Positions 17,553-27,205 of a stretch of 64,000 nt of DNA are shown in pieces. This DNA comes from Sphingobium sp. Z007. GTDB taxonomy: Bacteria > Pseudomonadota > Alphaproteobacteria > Sphingomonadales > Sphingomonadaceae. The notes below the pieces were generated by a model. That model was not told where the DNA came from. It made no database searches and saw only the letters and a list, made by a program, of their open reading frames with translations. Where the stretch lies: positions 532,001 through 596,000 of the forward strand of contig NZ_FBXK01000001.1 in assembly GCF_900013425.1 (NCBI RefSeq). The letters are read 5' to 3'. The first letter of the stretch is position 1, and the number at the start of each line of letters is the position of its first letter. The position numbers and the translations under genes were made by a program.

Positions 17553-18077
17553 TCACCAGGGGACAATCAACTGTTTGCCGTCCCAGTCGCGCGCCGCCTC
17601 GACCGTACGGGCGTACATGGCGCGGATGATGGGATGTTCGGGATAGAGTTCGATGAAATGTCCCAGCGTATCGCGCGCATCGATATAGCATATCTTCGCG
17701 CCGAAGCCGGTGGTGAACTCGCTGGCCACCGCATGGCCGTCCGCGACCCAGCGCGCCTTTTCGGCCTCATAATCCTCGCAGAAGAGCGCGACATGATGCA
17801 GCCCGTCGTGCGCCGTGTCGATCATGTCGTGAAAGGCGCTTGGACCAGGCGAGAGAATCTCGATCAGTTCGATGTTCAGCTCGCCCGACTGCACGAACAC
17901 GCCGCGCAGCCGGATGGGCGTTGCGGGCGCGCCACGATAATGATGGTCCTCAAGCAGCACCTCGGTCCCGCCCACGAACGGCCCGACGCCCAGCATCGCG
18001 TGCAGGCGTTCGCATGCGACGTCCAGATCGCGCACGATATAGCCATTCTGCACGATCCGGGCGGGGCGGCGCGCCAT
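17553..18077 (-). CDS. VOC family protein (glyoxalase-like)
   Basis: 174 residues, paralogous to the 16530-17057 protein: RIVQNGYIVRDLDVACERLH, GPFVGGTEVLL, a SAFHDMIDTAHDGLHHVALF centre and LGHFIELYPEHP near the end. Of two adjacent ATGs the one at 18077 is better spaced from AGGAG (6 bases). First gene of the leftward VOC pair, divergent from the PQQ dehydrogenase. Its position beside GMC and PQQ alcohol-oxidising enzymes suggests a small-molecule lyase or isomerase in the same pathway, but the substrate is unknown. Confidence 0.82.
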   Translation of the reverse strand: MARRPARIVQNGYIVRDLDVACERLHAMLGVGPFVGGTEVLLEDHHYRGAPATPIRLRGVFVQSGELNIELIEILSPGPSAFHDMIDTAHDGLHHVALFCEDYEAEKARWVADGHAVASEFTTGFGAKICYIDARDTLGHFIELYPEHPIIRAMYARTVEAARDWDGKQLIVPW

Positions 18078-18201
18078 CATTCTCTCCTGTTTGTTTGGAC
18101 AGGCTAGGCTTTCCGGCCACATCGGCGACTAACATCTTTGACAGGGGCGCAAGTCGCCTATGACGCGCTATCACGTAGGGATAAGCGTGCCGGGAGGATC
18201 T

Positions 18202-20295
18202 ATGCCGCGTCATAAGGCCATAATCATCATGAGGATTGCGGCCACCGCCCTGCTCGTGGCGAGTTGCACGCCTGCGACCCGCGACACCACCGATGCGGCG
18301 CTTGATCCGAACAATTGGACCGGGTTCGGCCGTACCGGCGGCGAACAACATTATAGCCCGCTCGACAGCATCGACAGCGGCAATGTTGCCAAGCTGGGCC
18401 TGGTCTGGTCGATGGACCTGCCGCCCCAGAACAGCGTGTCCGCGCCGCTGGCGATCGACGGCATCGTCTATACCGCAACGGGTTATACCGTGGTCCGCGC
18501 GATCGATGCAGTGACAGGCAAGCTATTGTGGGAATATGACAGCAAGGCCGCCGAAGCATCGGGCCGCAAGCTGCGTCAGGGCTGGGGCATACGTGGCCTT
18601 GCCTATGGCGAGGGCAAGCTGTTCGTGGGCACCCATGACGGTCGCTTGCTGGCGATCGATGCGAAGACGGGCTCGCTCGCCTGGTCGTCGCGCACCATGC
18701 CGATCGACAATGCCAGCTTCATCAGCGGCCCGCCGCGCTATTTCGCGGGGAAGGTCATCATCGGCTTCGGCGGCGGCGACGTTAGTTCGGTGCGCGGCTA
18801 TGTCACCACTTATGACGCCAAGACCGGCAAGCAACTCTGGCGCTTCTATACCGTGCCGGGCAACCCGAAGGACGGGTTTGAGAATAAGGCCATGGAAATG
18901 GCGGCGCGGACCTGGGCCGGCGACTGGTGGAAATATGGCGGCGGCGGCACCGTGTGGAACGCGATGACCTATGACGCCAGTACCGACTCGATCATCCTGG
19001 GCGTCGGCAACGGCTCACCCTGGAACCACAAGGTGCGCAGCGAAGGCAAGGGGGACAATCTGTTCCTGGCATCCGTCGTCGCGCTGGATGCCAAGACCGG
19101 CAGCTACAAATGGCATTATCAGGTCAATCCGGGCGAAACGTGGGACTATAACGCCTCGATGGACATGGAACTGGCTGACCTCACCATCGACGGGAAGCTG
19201 CGCCAGGTCTTGATGACCGCGCCCAAGAACGGCTTTTTCTACGTCATCGACCGGACCAACGGCAAGCTCATATCGGCCAAGCCCTTCGTCAAGGTAAGCT
19301 GGGCCAAGCGCATCGACCTGAAAACCGGCCGCCCGGTCGAAGACCCCGATGCACGCTATCCCGATGGCAAAACCTTCACCATGTGGCCCGGCCCGGTCGG
19401 CGCGCATACCTGGCTACCCATGGCGTATAATCCCAAGGCGGGGCTGGTCTATATCCCTGCGATCGAGATGGCGACCAGCTATAATGATGTCGGTATCACG
19501 CGGGCCAATTGGGTGCGCGCGCCCGGTAATGCGGTGGACGGCGCGGCTATCCCCAATTTCGTGGTCAAGGATGCCGGACCCACCAACGCCACCAGCGCGC
19601 TGGTCGCCTGGGACCCGGTGCGCCAGCGCGCGGCGTGGAAAGTGCCGACGCCGGGGCCATGGAATGGCGGCGTGATGACCACTGCGGGTAACCTGGTCTT
19701 CCAGGGGCGGATCGACGGCCAGTTCAACGCCTATGCCGCCGACAGCGGCAAGCCGTTATGGCGCTTCGCCGCGCAGGCGCCCGTCACTGCGCCGCCGATC
19801 AGCTATGCCGTCAATGGCAAGCAATATGTGACCGTCATCACCGGCATGGGCACCAGCGGCGCGGCGTTCGGCGCGCTGCTGCCGGTCAGCATCGACTATC
19901 GCACCCAGGCGCGGCGCATTCTGACCTTCGCGCTCGATGGCAAGGCGACCCTGCCCAAGGCCGACATCGTGCCGCTTACCCCTGCTACCGACCTGGATTT
20001 CAAGCCCGATCCTGCCGTGGAGGCTCGCGGCATGCTGACCTACGCCCGTCATTGCGCCGTATGCCACGGCGTCGATGTTATCGCGGCCGGCCATGCCCCT
20101 GATCTGCGGGCCTCCACCGTGCCACTCGATCCCGCGACCTTTGCAACGGTCGTTCGGGACGGCGCGCTGGTGTCCAACGGCATGCCGCGTTTCGAGGAGT
20201 TTGACGATGCCAACCTCGCGGCGTTGCGCCAATATATTCGGCGCAGCAACGCCGATTGGCGCATCCGTACTGCGCAAACCCCCACCGGGAAATAG
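18202..20295 (+). CDS. PQQ-dependent alcohol dehydrogenase with C-terminal haem c domain, lipoprotein
   Basis: Quinohaemoprotein of 697 residues. A lipoprotein signal ends at LLVASC (Cys22), so it is probably membrane-anchored facing the periplasm. An eight-bladed PQQ propeller follows (repeats of the AIDAVTGKLLWEYD type), with GETWDYNASMDMELAD holding the likely catalytic Asp. The residue two positions after that Asp is Asn, not the extra Asp of lanthanide-dependent enzymes. A cytochrome c domain carries CAVCH (C618, C621, H622). The adjacent Cys-Cys found in most PQQ alcohol dehydrogenases is absent; the equivalent segment reads RQGWGIRG. Start chosen for GGAGG just upstream of the ATG. Confidence 0.93.
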   Translation: MPRHKAIIIMRIAATALLVASCTPATRDTTDAALDPNNWTGFGRTGGEQHYSPLDSIDSGNVAKLGLVWSMDLPPQNSVSAPLAIDGIVYTATGYTVVRAIDAVTGKLLWEYDSKAAEASGRKLRQGWGIRGLAYGEGKLFVGTHDGRLLAIDAKTGSLAWSSRTMPIDNASFISGPPRYFAGKVIIGFGGGDVSSVRGYVTTYDAKTGKQLWRFYTVPGNPKDGFENKAMEMAARTWAGDWWKYGGGGTVWNAMTYDASTDSIILGVGNGSPWNHKVRSEGKGDNLFLASVVALDAKTGSYKWHYQVNPGETWDYNASMDMELADLTIDGKLRQVLMTAPKNGFFYVIDRTNGKLISAKPFVKVSWAKRIDLKTGRPVEDPDARYPDGKTFTMWPGPVGAHTWLPMAYNPKAGLVYIPAIEMATSYNDVGITRANWVRAPGNAVDGAAIPNFVVKDAGPTNATSALVAWDPVRQRAAWKVPTPGPWNGGVMTTAGNLVFQGRIDGQFNAYAADSGKPLWRFAAQAPVTAPPISYAVNGKQYVTVITGMGTSGAAFGALLPVSIDYRTQARRILTFALDGKATLPKADIVPLTPATDLDFKPDPAVEARGMLTYARHCAVCHGVDVIAAGHAPDLRASTVPLDPATFATVVRDGALVSNGMPRFEEFDDANLAALRQYIRRSNADWRIRTAQTPTGK

Positions 20296-20467
20296 CGGTA
20301 GCAGGCGGTTGGACCCTTAGCGATTTTCATCTGTCAGTTCATATCTTGAGGATCGACCAAATCAGCCTTGCGAATTTCTGACATCGGGTATGAATCCCTA
20401 TTCACCTTGCAAGCTGGCGAGGATAGGCGATCATGGGTGCAATGATCCAAAGCTCCCATGAGGTCCC

Positions 20468-21178
20468 ATGATATTCGACGATTTTCTGAGCCATCGACGC
20501 AAGGAGCAAATCCTGCCGGAGGATCGGGCCGCGCTCGAAGCGTCGGTGGGTGAAGTCCGCTCCTTACCCGCCCGGATGACCCTGGTGCGCAAGGGTGAAA
20601 GGATGCACTTCAGCACCTATCTTATCGAGGGCCTCATCTGCCGGTACATGGATGATCGCGAAGGGCTGCGGCAACTTGTCGCCGTGCATGTGCCGGGCGA
20701 TTTCGTCGATCTGCACGCGTACCCGCTCAAGCATCTCGATCACGACGTCGCGACCTTGACGGCGTGCAAGATTGCGACGGTGCCGCACCGCAATCTCGAC
20801 ATTGTAATGAACGAGCGACCCGGATTGGCCAAACTTTTGTGGTTCAGCACGCTGCTCGATGCGGCCATGCATCGCGAATGGATTTTTCGTCTCGGCCGTC
20901 TGGATGCGGTGGCGCGCGTCGGCCATTTTTTCTGTGAGATAGAGGCAAAGCTGCGCGCGGTGGGCCTCAGCGATGGCGTCAGCTTCGATCTCGCCATGAC
21001 CCAGAATGACCTGGGTGAGGCGTGCGGCATCACGCCGGTGCATATGAACCGCATGCTGCGCGTGTTGAAGGAAAGAGGCCTGTTGCAGATGCGGGGCGGT
21101 CAGGTGCAGCTACTCGACCGGCCTGCGCTCGCACGGCTCAGCGAATTTGATCCATCTTATCTGTTCATCGATGAATAG
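20468..21178 (+). CDS. Crp/Fnr family transcriptional regulator
   Basis: 236 residues with an N-terminal cyclic-nucleotide-binding-like jelly roll (residues 25-125, including VPGDFVDLHAYPLKHLDHDV) and a C-terminal winged helix (DLAMTQNDLGEACGITPVHMNRMLRVLKERGLL). No FNR-type cysteine cluster is seen at the N-terminus, so it is not an oxygen-sensing iron-sulphur form. It probably responds to a small ligand or stress and binds DNA as a dimer. In the gap before it, CATGGG (20434-20439) and CCCATG (20464-20469) form an inverted repeat that overlaps its start and could be autoregulatory. Downstream are a small protein, a transglutaminase-like protein and catalase. Confidence 0.9.
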   Translation: MIFDDFLSHRRKEQILPEDRAALEASVGEVRSLPARMTLVRKGERMHFSTYLIEGLICRYMDDREGLRQLVAVHVPGDFVDLHAYPLKHLDHDVATLTACKIATVPHRNLDIVMNERPGLAKLLWFSTLLDAAMHREWIFRLGRLDAVARVGHFFCEIEAKLRAVGLSDGVSFDLAMTQNDLGEACGITPVHMNRMLRVLKERGLLQMRGGQVQLLDRPALARLSEFDPSYLFIDE

Positions 21179-21234
21179 CAGCAGGAACTCCGACCGATCG
21201 CTCTCCGTTTAGGACAGTGAAGACAGGAGATATC

Positions 21235-21414
21235 ATGCCGACCACAGCTATTCAGGACATGGCGGGCGCAGCGACGGCGGAGGAGGGGGTGGTCTTCCTC
21301 GATGGCCCGGACGGCGTGGCCGTCACCATGACCGCTGACGCCGCGGAAGCGACAGGCAGGGCGCTGGTTCGCGCGGCGGATCAAGCGCGAAGCCAGACGG
21401 CGGAGCCGGACTGA
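21235..21414 (+). CDS. Small hypothetical protein
   Basis: 59-residue acidic protein without cysteines or membrane segments: TAIQDMAGAATAEEGVVFLDG, then GVAVTMTADAAEATGRALVRAA. AGGAG stands 6 bases before the ATG, and codon usage is like the neighbours, which makes a real gene likely. A start six codons upstream is possible but less well spaced. The two-strand-then-helix pattern (VVFLDGPDGVAVTMTADAAEATG) resembles small proteins found near sphingomonad stress genes. No function is recognised. Confidence 0.6.
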   Translation: MPTTAIQDMAGAATAEEGVVFLDGPDGVAVTMTADAAEATGRALVRAADQARSQTAEPD

Positions 21415-21547
21415 AGGCCGGTCGCGCTGCTGTCTCAATCATCATGATCTCGATCAATGGGGGGAACTTTCACCGCATAGGATCGCTCCCCTGACACCAT
21501 GGCGCGAATCGGTTCAGGCGATCAGCAAGCATGGCGGCGGCATCATC

Positions 21548-22408
21548 ATGATATGGAATTCGCACATGCTCATTCGTGCCGGCTATGATCTTCTCTTTGC
21601 AGCCCATGCCCCGACACAGATGATCACGATGCTCACTGTCCGGCCCTCGCGTCTGGCTGACCTGAAAACCCCGCATAGCATCCTTAATGATCGCGGCCTT
21701 CCCATGCAGGACGATCGCGATGTGTATGGCAATATCTGCACCCGCTTTCTGCTCCAGCCCGGCATGACCCGCATATCCTGCGATTTCGTCATAGCGGACT
21801 GTGGCGTGGCCGATCGCCAAAGTCCCAACGCGCACCAGCATGAGATTGATGATCTGCCGGCGGACGCGCTGATCTTTCTTGCAGGCAGCCGCTATTGTGA
21901 AACCGATCTGCTCTCCGGCGTCGCCTGGGGATTATTCGGTCATATTCCTTCGGGTTGGCAGCGGGTCCAGGCGATCGTCGATTTCGTGCATCACCATCTG
22001 ACCTATGGCTATCCTCATGCGCGATCGACCAGGACGGCGTGGGAAGCCTATCAGGAGCGAGTCTGCGTATGCCGCGACTTTGCCCATCTGGCCATTGCGC
22101 TATGCCGGTGCATGAATATTCCGGCGCGATATTGCAGCGGATATCTCGGCGACATTGGCGTTGATCCTGTGGATGTGGCGATGGATTTCCACGCCTGGTT
22201 CGAAGTCTATCTGGGCGGCGAGTGGCACAGTTTTGACGCGCGGCATCGCATACCCCGGATCGGGCGCATCCTGATGGCCTGTGGCCGTGACGCGGCCGAT
22301 ACGGCGCTGACGACGGCATTCGGCCCGGTGCGACTTGCAGGTTTCCAGGTCCATACCGATGAAGTCGCGTCCGTCCCTGATCTGCACGAAAATCGCATGG
22401 CGGCCTGA
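21548..22408 (+). CDS. Transglutaminase-like family protein
   Basis: 286 residues. The transglutaminase/protease-like core shows the Cys-His-Asp triad in order: RVCVCRDFAHLAIALCRC (Cys near residue 175), DFHAWFEVYLGGEWHSFDAR (His near 220, Asp near 235). The N-terminal third is the usual immunoglobulin-like beta module of bacterial cytosolic members (MLIRAGYDLLFAAHAPTQM). There is no signal peptide. Such proteins may act as peptidases or amidases; substrates are mostly unknown. The homologue pattern starts at MLIRAGYDL, so an ATG at 21566 may be the true start. It lies 48 bases before the catalase gene. Confidence 0.88.
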   Translation: MIWNSHMLIRAGYDLLFAAHAPTQMITMLTVRPSRLADLKTPHSILNDRGLPMQDDRDVYGNICTRFLLQPGMTRISCDFVIADCGVADRQSPNAHQHEIDDLPADALIFLAGSRYCETDLLSGVAWGLFGHIPSGWQRVQAIVDFVHHHLTYGYPHARSTRTAWEAYQERVCVCRDFAHLAIALCRCMNIPARYCSGYLGDIGVDPVDVAMDFHAWFEVYLGGEWHSFDARHRIPRIGRILMACGRDAADTALTTAFGPVRLAGFQVHTDEVASVPDLHENRMAA

Positions 22409-22456
22409 CTCCTACCCCTCCCCACCGCATATCCTGAACAATCATAAGGAAATATC

Positions 22457-24541
22457 ATGGCCAGAACGCCCAAGTCCCATACGCCCGCCAACGGTGGTGA
22501 AACGCATCAGATCGCGGAGTCCGCCGATGCCGGCGCCATCCTCACGACCAACCAGGGCATCGCCATATCCGATAACCAGAACAGCCTGAAATCCGGCGCG
22601 CGCGGCCCGACGCTGCTGGAAGATTTCGTGCTGCGCGAAAAGATTTTCCACTTCGATCATGAGCGTATCCCAGAGCGGATCGTCCATGCCCGCGGCAGCG
22701 GAGCGCACGGCTATTTCGAGGCGACCGACGATATTTCGGACCTCAGCAAGGCGGCGCTGTTCCGCAAGGGCGAGCGGACCGAAGTGTTCGTGCGCTTCTC
22801 TACCGTGGCTGGCGGCGCCGGCTCCGTCGATACGCCGCGCGACGTGCGTGGTTTTGCGGTCAAATTCTATACCAGCGAAGGCAATTGGGATCTGGTTGGC
22901 AACAACATCCCGGTCTTCTTCATCCAGGATGCGATCAAATTCCCCGACCTGGTCCATGCCGTCAAGATGGAGGCCGACCGCGGTTATCCCCAGGCGGGCA
23001 GCGCCCACGACACCTTCTGGGATTGGGCGTCGCTCATGCCCGAAACCACGCATATGCTTATGTGGGCCATGTCCGATCGCACCCTGCCGCGCAGCTTGCG
23101 TATGATGGAGGGGTTCGGCGTCCACACCTTCCTGCTGGTGAATGAGGCCGGCGAAACCCATTTCGTGAAGTTCCACTGGAAGCCCAAACTTGGCCTCCAA
23201 TCGACCATCTGGGACGAGGCGCTCAAGCTTCAGGCGGCCGACAACGACTATCACCGCCGCGACCTGTTCGAAGCCATCGATACCGGCGATTTCCCCGAAT
23301 GGGAACTCGGCATCCAGGTGTTCGACAAGGCGTTCGCCGACGCACAGCCTTATGACGTGCTCGATGCGACCAAGCTGATCCCGGAGGAGGATGTGCCCGT
23401 TCGCATAATCGGCCGGATGGTGCTGGACCGCAATGTCGATAACTTCTTCGCGGAGACCGAGCAGGTTGCCTTCTGCCCGGCCAATATCGTGCCTGGCATC
23501 GACTTCTCCAACGATCCGCTTCTCCAAGGGCGGCTCTTCTCCTATCTCGATACGCAGAAGTCGCGTCTTGGCACCGCCAATTTCCACCAGATCCCGGTCA
23601 ATGCCCCGCGCTGCCCCTTCCAGAATTTCCAGCGCGACGGTCAGATGCAGATGACGGTGCCCAAGGGGCGCGCCAATTACGAACCCAACAGCCTTGCCGC
23701 GCATGGCGAAGAAGCCGGGCCACGGGAAAGTCCCACCCGCGGCTTCGCCACGTCGACAGCGTTCAGCGGCGAGGATGAAGAGGGCGAAAAGCTGCGCATC
23801 CGCGCCGAAAGTTTTGCCGATCATTTCAGCCAAGCGCGGCTCTTCTATCGGTCGCAGACGCAAAGCGAGCAGGCGCATATCGCCTCTTCCTTCGTATTTG
23901 AACTTTCGAAGGTCGGCCTGCTCGATCAGGTGCCGCCGCGCATGGTCGCCAATCTGCGCAATGTTGACGAAGACCTGGCCAAGCGGGTGGCGGCGGGTCT
24001 TGGCATCGCCTTGCCCAAGGCGGCGCAGCCCGCCAAGGAACCGGTCGACATGACGCCGTCCGACGCCCTGTCGATCCAGAAGAATATGAAGCCAATGCTG
24101 GAGGGGCGCGCCGTCGGTATCCTGATTGCCGATGGGACAGACGCTGGCGAACTCGATGCGCTGATTGCGCGTATCGAAAAGGCGAAGGGCAAGGCCGTGG
24201 TCGTCGCGCCCAAGGTTGGCGGCGCCAAGCTGTCCGACGGATCGCAGCGTAAGGCCGACGGTCAACTTGCCGGCTCGCCCAGCCAGATCTTCGACGCGAT
24301 TGCGATCATTCTCTCGCCAGAGGGTTGCGATGCCTTGCTGAAGGAGGGCGCAGCGGTGGAATTTGCGATGAATGCCTTCGGGCATCTCAAGGCGATCGGC
24401 GCCAGCGAGGCCGCGCAGCCCTTGCTGGACAAGGGCGGCGTCGTCGCTGACGAGGGCGTCACCGGATTGGACGACATGTTCATCAAGGCCGCTAGCCAGC
24501 GCTTCTACGCCCGCGAGCCATCGTTGCGCACGCTCGCCTGA
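22457..24541 (+). CDS. katE: Large-subunit catalase, HPII type
   Basis: Haem catalase of 694 residues that dismutates hydrogen peroxide. The catalytic His is in [16 protein letters not shown] (H77) and the distal Asn in [13 protein letters not shown] (N150). The proximal Tyr lies in the [14 protein letters not shown] helix. Residues from about 560 form the extra C-terminal flavodoxin/GATase-like domain ([20 protein letters not shown]) that marks clade 2 HPII enzymes and accounts for the length. A good AAGGAA site precedes the ATG. Its neighbours (Crp/Fnr regulator, transglutaminase-like protein) suggest a stress group, but no peroxide-sensing regulator is adjacent. Confidence 0.97.
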   Translation: MARTPKSHTPANGGETHQIAESADAGAILTTNQGIAISDNQNSLKSGARGPTLLEDFVLREKIFHFDHERIPERIVHARGSGAHGYFEATDDISDLSKAALFRKGERTEVFVRFSTVAGGAGSVDTPRDVRGFAVKFYTSEGNWDLVGNNIPVFFIQDAIKFPDLVHAVKMEADRGYPQAGSAHDTFWDWASLMPETTHMLMWAMSDRTLPRSLRMMEGFGVHTFLLVNEAGETHFVKFHWKPKLGLQSTIWDEALKLQAADNDYHRRDLFEAIDTGDFPEWELGIQVFDKAFADAQPYDVLDATKLIPEEDVPVRIIGRMVLDRNVDNFFAETEQVAFCPANIVPGIDFSNDPLLQGRLFSYLDTQKSRLGTANFHQIPVNAPRCPFQNFQRDGQMQMTVPKGRANYEPNSLAAHGEEAGPRESPTRGFATSTAFSGEDEEGEKLRIRAESFADHFSQARLFYRSQTQSEQAHIASSFVFELSKVGLLDQVPPRMVANLRNVDEDLAKRVAAGLGIALPKAAQPAKEPVDMTPSDALSIQKNMKPMLEGRAVGILIADGTDAGELDALIARIEKAKGKAVVVAPKVGGAKLSDGSQRKADGQLAGSPSQIFDAIAIILSPEGCDALLKEGAAVEFAMNAFGHLKAIGASEAAQPLLDKGGVVADEGVTGLDDMFIKAASQRFYAREPSLRTLA

Positions 24542-24706
24542 TTGGCTTGATTTGGGCTGCTGCGTTGACTTGCCCGTCGGCGCAGCAGCCCAGACATCTA
24601 AAACTTTGCTGGCGCTTTCACGCTTCCTGTCTAGCCACAGTCCACGCGGGCGCGGCGCTATCGGCGGGGGCTTCGCCGCCATGGCGAGATATGCTAGCGC
24701 GTCCTG

Positions 24707-25291
24707 ATGAAGAAACAGGGGCTAGCGAGCGGATCGAACGATGAAGGATCGGGACGCCGCCGTCAGATATTGGAAATCGCCGCGCAATTGTTCGCGAAAA
24801 AGGGATATCGCGGGACATCGATGCGCGATATCGGCGAACAGGCTGGCGTGCTGGGCGGGTCGCTCTACCACCATATCAAGTCAAAAGACGCGCTGTTTGT
24901 CGAACTGCACAATGCCGCCCTGGACGCCGCCGAATACAGGATCGCCCAAGACATTGGCGCGCAGGACGATCCGTGGGCCAGGCTGACGGCGGCCTGCACG
25001 GCCCTGCTGGACATTCAGCTTGCGCCGGATTCGATCACGACGCCGATGATGAATGATTTTCGCGAGGTGCCCGATGCGGTGCGCGAACAGTTGATCGCGC
25101 GGCGCGACCGCTTCGAAGACCTGTTCCGGTCGCTGGTAGACGTACTGCCGCTGCCATCTCTGATCGATCGCTCCATCTATCGCAATCTCTTGTTGTCGCA
25201 GCTGAATTCGGCGTCGGATTGGTATCGGGCTGGCCGCCTTTCGCCCGGCGAGATCGCCGCGCAGATCGTCACGATCTTCCGACACGGATAG
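24707..25291 (+). CDS. TetR/AcrR family transcriptional regulator
   Basis: 194 residues. The N-terminal helix-turn-helix reads GRRRQILEIAAQLFAKKGYR then GTSMRDIGEQAGVLGGSLYH and HIKSKDALF, the typical TetR DNA-binding domain. The C-terminal ligand domain is of the acyl-CoA-responsive kind often placed beside fatty-acid oxidation genes. Only 97 bases separate it from an acyl-CoA dehydrogenase gene on the same strand, which makes regulation of that gene or of acyl-CoA use likely. Confidence 0.93.
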   Translation: MKKQGLASGSNDEGSGRRRQILEIAAQLFAKKGYRGTSMRDIGEQAGVLGGSLYHHIKSKDALFVELHNAALDAAEYRIAQDIGAQDDPWARLTAACTALLDIQLAPDSITTPMMNDFREVPDAVREQLIARRDRFEDLFRSLVDVLPLPSLIDRSIYRNLLLSQLNSASDWYRAGRLSPGEIAAQIVTIFRHG

Positions 25292-25388
25292 GATTTTTGC
25301 TTCAGAACGGCCGTCCTGAGCCGCCCTCTCCAATTGACTGTAACACATGTTTGGTGTAGTGAAGCGCCATGCTCTGAGGAGAGGCCTG

Positions 25389-27122
25389 ATGTTCAGCTAC
25401 GTTCCGCCGATCGACGATTATCGCTTCCTGTTGACCCAGGTGCTGGGCTTCGACGCAGCGATGGCGGACACGGGCAAGGAGGTCGACGCCGACCTTGCCG
25501 TCGCGGTGCTGGAGGAAGCGGGGCGGATGTGCGCCGATCGGCTGCACCCGCTCAACCGCCATGGTGACGAAGAAGGCAGCCGCCTCGTCGATGGCAACGT
25601 GGTCACCCCGGCCGGTTTCGCTGACGCTTGGCGCGATTTCGTGGCTGCTGGCTGGGCCTCCATGTCGGCCGACCCGGCCCATGGCGGGCAGGGCCTGCCT
25701 TTCATCCTCCAGCTCTGGCTGGACGAGATGCTGTCCGCGGCCAACCTGTCCTTCGGCCTGTTTCCGGGCCTCACCCGCGGCGCCTGCGAAGCGATGGCTG
25801 CTCATGCCAGCGATACGCTCAAATCCGTCTATCTGCCGCGGATGGTGAGCGGCGAATGGACCGGTGCCATGGCGCTGACCGAAAGCGGCGCGGGCACCGA
25901 CCTGGCCCTGCTCAAGACCAAGGCCGTGCCGCAGGACGATCACAGCTTTGCCGTGACCGGGCAGAAAATCTTCATTTCATCGGGCGACCATGATTTTGGC
26001 GGCAATATCGTCCACCTTGTCCTTGCCCGCCTGCCCGATGCGCCTGCAGGGGTGAAGGGGATCAGCCTGTTCCTGGTGCCCAAATATCTTCCCGATGCCG
26101 ATGACGGCTTCACGATCCGCAACAGCATGTCGGTCGGCGCGCTGGAAAAGAAGATGGGCATTCATGCTCAGCCAACCTGCGTGATGAATTATGATGGGGC
26201 GACCGGCTGGCTGGTGGGCGCGCCGAACAAAGGTCTGGCCGCGATGTTCACGATGATGAACGCAGAGCGGCTGATGGTAGGCATCCAGGGGCTGGGCGTC
26301 GCTGGCGCAGCCTATCAACAGGCCGCGGCCTACGCTAAGGAGCGGCTGCAGGGCCGTAGCGCCGATGGCGCGCGCAGTCCGGTGGCGATTATCGATCATG
26401 CCGATGTGCGGCGAATGCTGCTCAACATCCGCGCCTTTGTCGAAGCTGGGCGGGCGTTGGGCGGCTGGACCGCGTTGCAGCTCGACCGCGCGCATCATCA
26501 TCCCGATCCGGCCGAACGCGCCAGGGCCGATGCGCTGGTCGCGTTGCTGACCCCGGTGGTGAAAGCCGCCTTCACCGATTTCGGTTTCGAAAGCGCGGTG
26601 CAGGCACAGCAGGTGTTCGGCGGCCATGGCTACATCCGCGAATGGGGCATGGAACAATATGTGCGCGATGCGCGCATCGCCCAAATCTACGAAGGCACCA
26701 ACGGCGTGCAGGCGATGGATCTGGTCGGGCGCAAGCTGACACTGGACGGCGGCGCCGTGGTCGAGGGCTATTTCGACCTGATCGCGGCGGATCTGGATGC
26801 GGCTGGCGCCATCGAGGTGGCGGACAAGACGCGGCTTGCGCTTAATCTGCTGCGCGCCACCACGGCGTCGCTGCAAGGCGCGGATGGCGATGCGGCGGGC
26901 GCGGCGGCGGTCGACTATCTGCGCCTTTTCGCGCTCGTTTCGATGGGGTGGATGTGGACGCGCATGGCTACAGCGGCGCAGGGCGACGATCCCTTCCAAA
27001 CCGGAAAACGTATCGTGGCCGATTTCTTCGCCCAACGCATGCTGCCCCAGGCGCACAGCCTGGCGGCCAGCATCGCAGCGGGCGAACCGTCGATCATGGC
27101 GCTGAACGCGGACGCCTTCTAG
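25389..27122 (+). CDS. Acyl-CoA dehydrogenase, long form (FadE/DmdC-like)
   Basis: 577-residue flavoprotein of the long acyl-CoA dehydrogenase group that includes DmdC and FadE5-type enzymes. The FAD/substrate motif is GAMALTESGAGTDLALLKTK near residue 160, then FAVTGQKIFISSGDHD. The catalytic Glu is in IYEGTNGVQAMDLVGRKL near residue 440, followed by the extra C-terminal helical domain of this subgroup. It introduces a C=C bond into an acyl-CoA. The start at 25389 has GAGGAGAGG upstream and matches the family N-terminus FSYVPPIDDYRFLL; an ATG 14 codons earlier is less likely. The preceding TetR gene is its likely regulator. Confidence 0.94.
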   Translation: MFSYVPPIDDYRFLLTQVLGFDAAMADTGKEVDADLAVAVLEEAGRMCADRLHPLNRHGDEEGSRLVDGNVVTPAGFADAWRDFVAAGWASMSADPAHGGQGLPFILQLWLDEMLSAANLSFGLFPGLTRGACEAMAAHASDTLKSVYLPRMVSGEWTGAMALTESGAGTDLALLKTKAVPQDDHSFAVTGQKIFISSGDHDFGGNIVHLVLARLPDAPAGVKGISLFLVPKYLPDADDGFTIRNSMSVGALEKKMGIHAQPTCVMNYDGATGWLVGAPNKGLAAMFTMMNAERLMVGIQGLGVAGAAYQQAAAYAKERLQGRSADGARSPVAIIDHADVRRMLLNIRAFVEAGRALGGWTALQLDRAHHHPDPAERARADALVALLTPVVKAAFTDFGFESAVQAQQVFGGHGYIREWGMEQYVRDARIAQIYEGTNGVQAMDLVGRKLTLDGGAVVEGYFDLIAADLDAAGAIEVADKTRLALNLLRATTASLQGADGDAAGAAAVDYLRLFALVSMGWMWTRMATAAQGDDPFQTGKRIVADFFAQRMLPQAHSLAASIAAGEPSIMALNADAF

Positions 27123-27205
27123 CGGACTGATTCTGATATTCGAGCGCGACCTGGCTTCAAATGGCTTCGAATGTCAGTATCGGATCACCAGCAGTTCGAT
27201 CCGCA

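Noticed and set aside
22442..24682. Open frame of 746 residues antisense to the catalase gene
   Set aside because: It mirrors the catalase over its whole length, has no recognisable motifs and no ribosome site; it is a by-product of GC-rich codon use.
25334..25388. ACAC/GTGT inverted repeat upstream of the long acyl-CoA dehydrogenase gene
   Set aside because: Only four pairing bases on each side; too weak to call a TetR operator.
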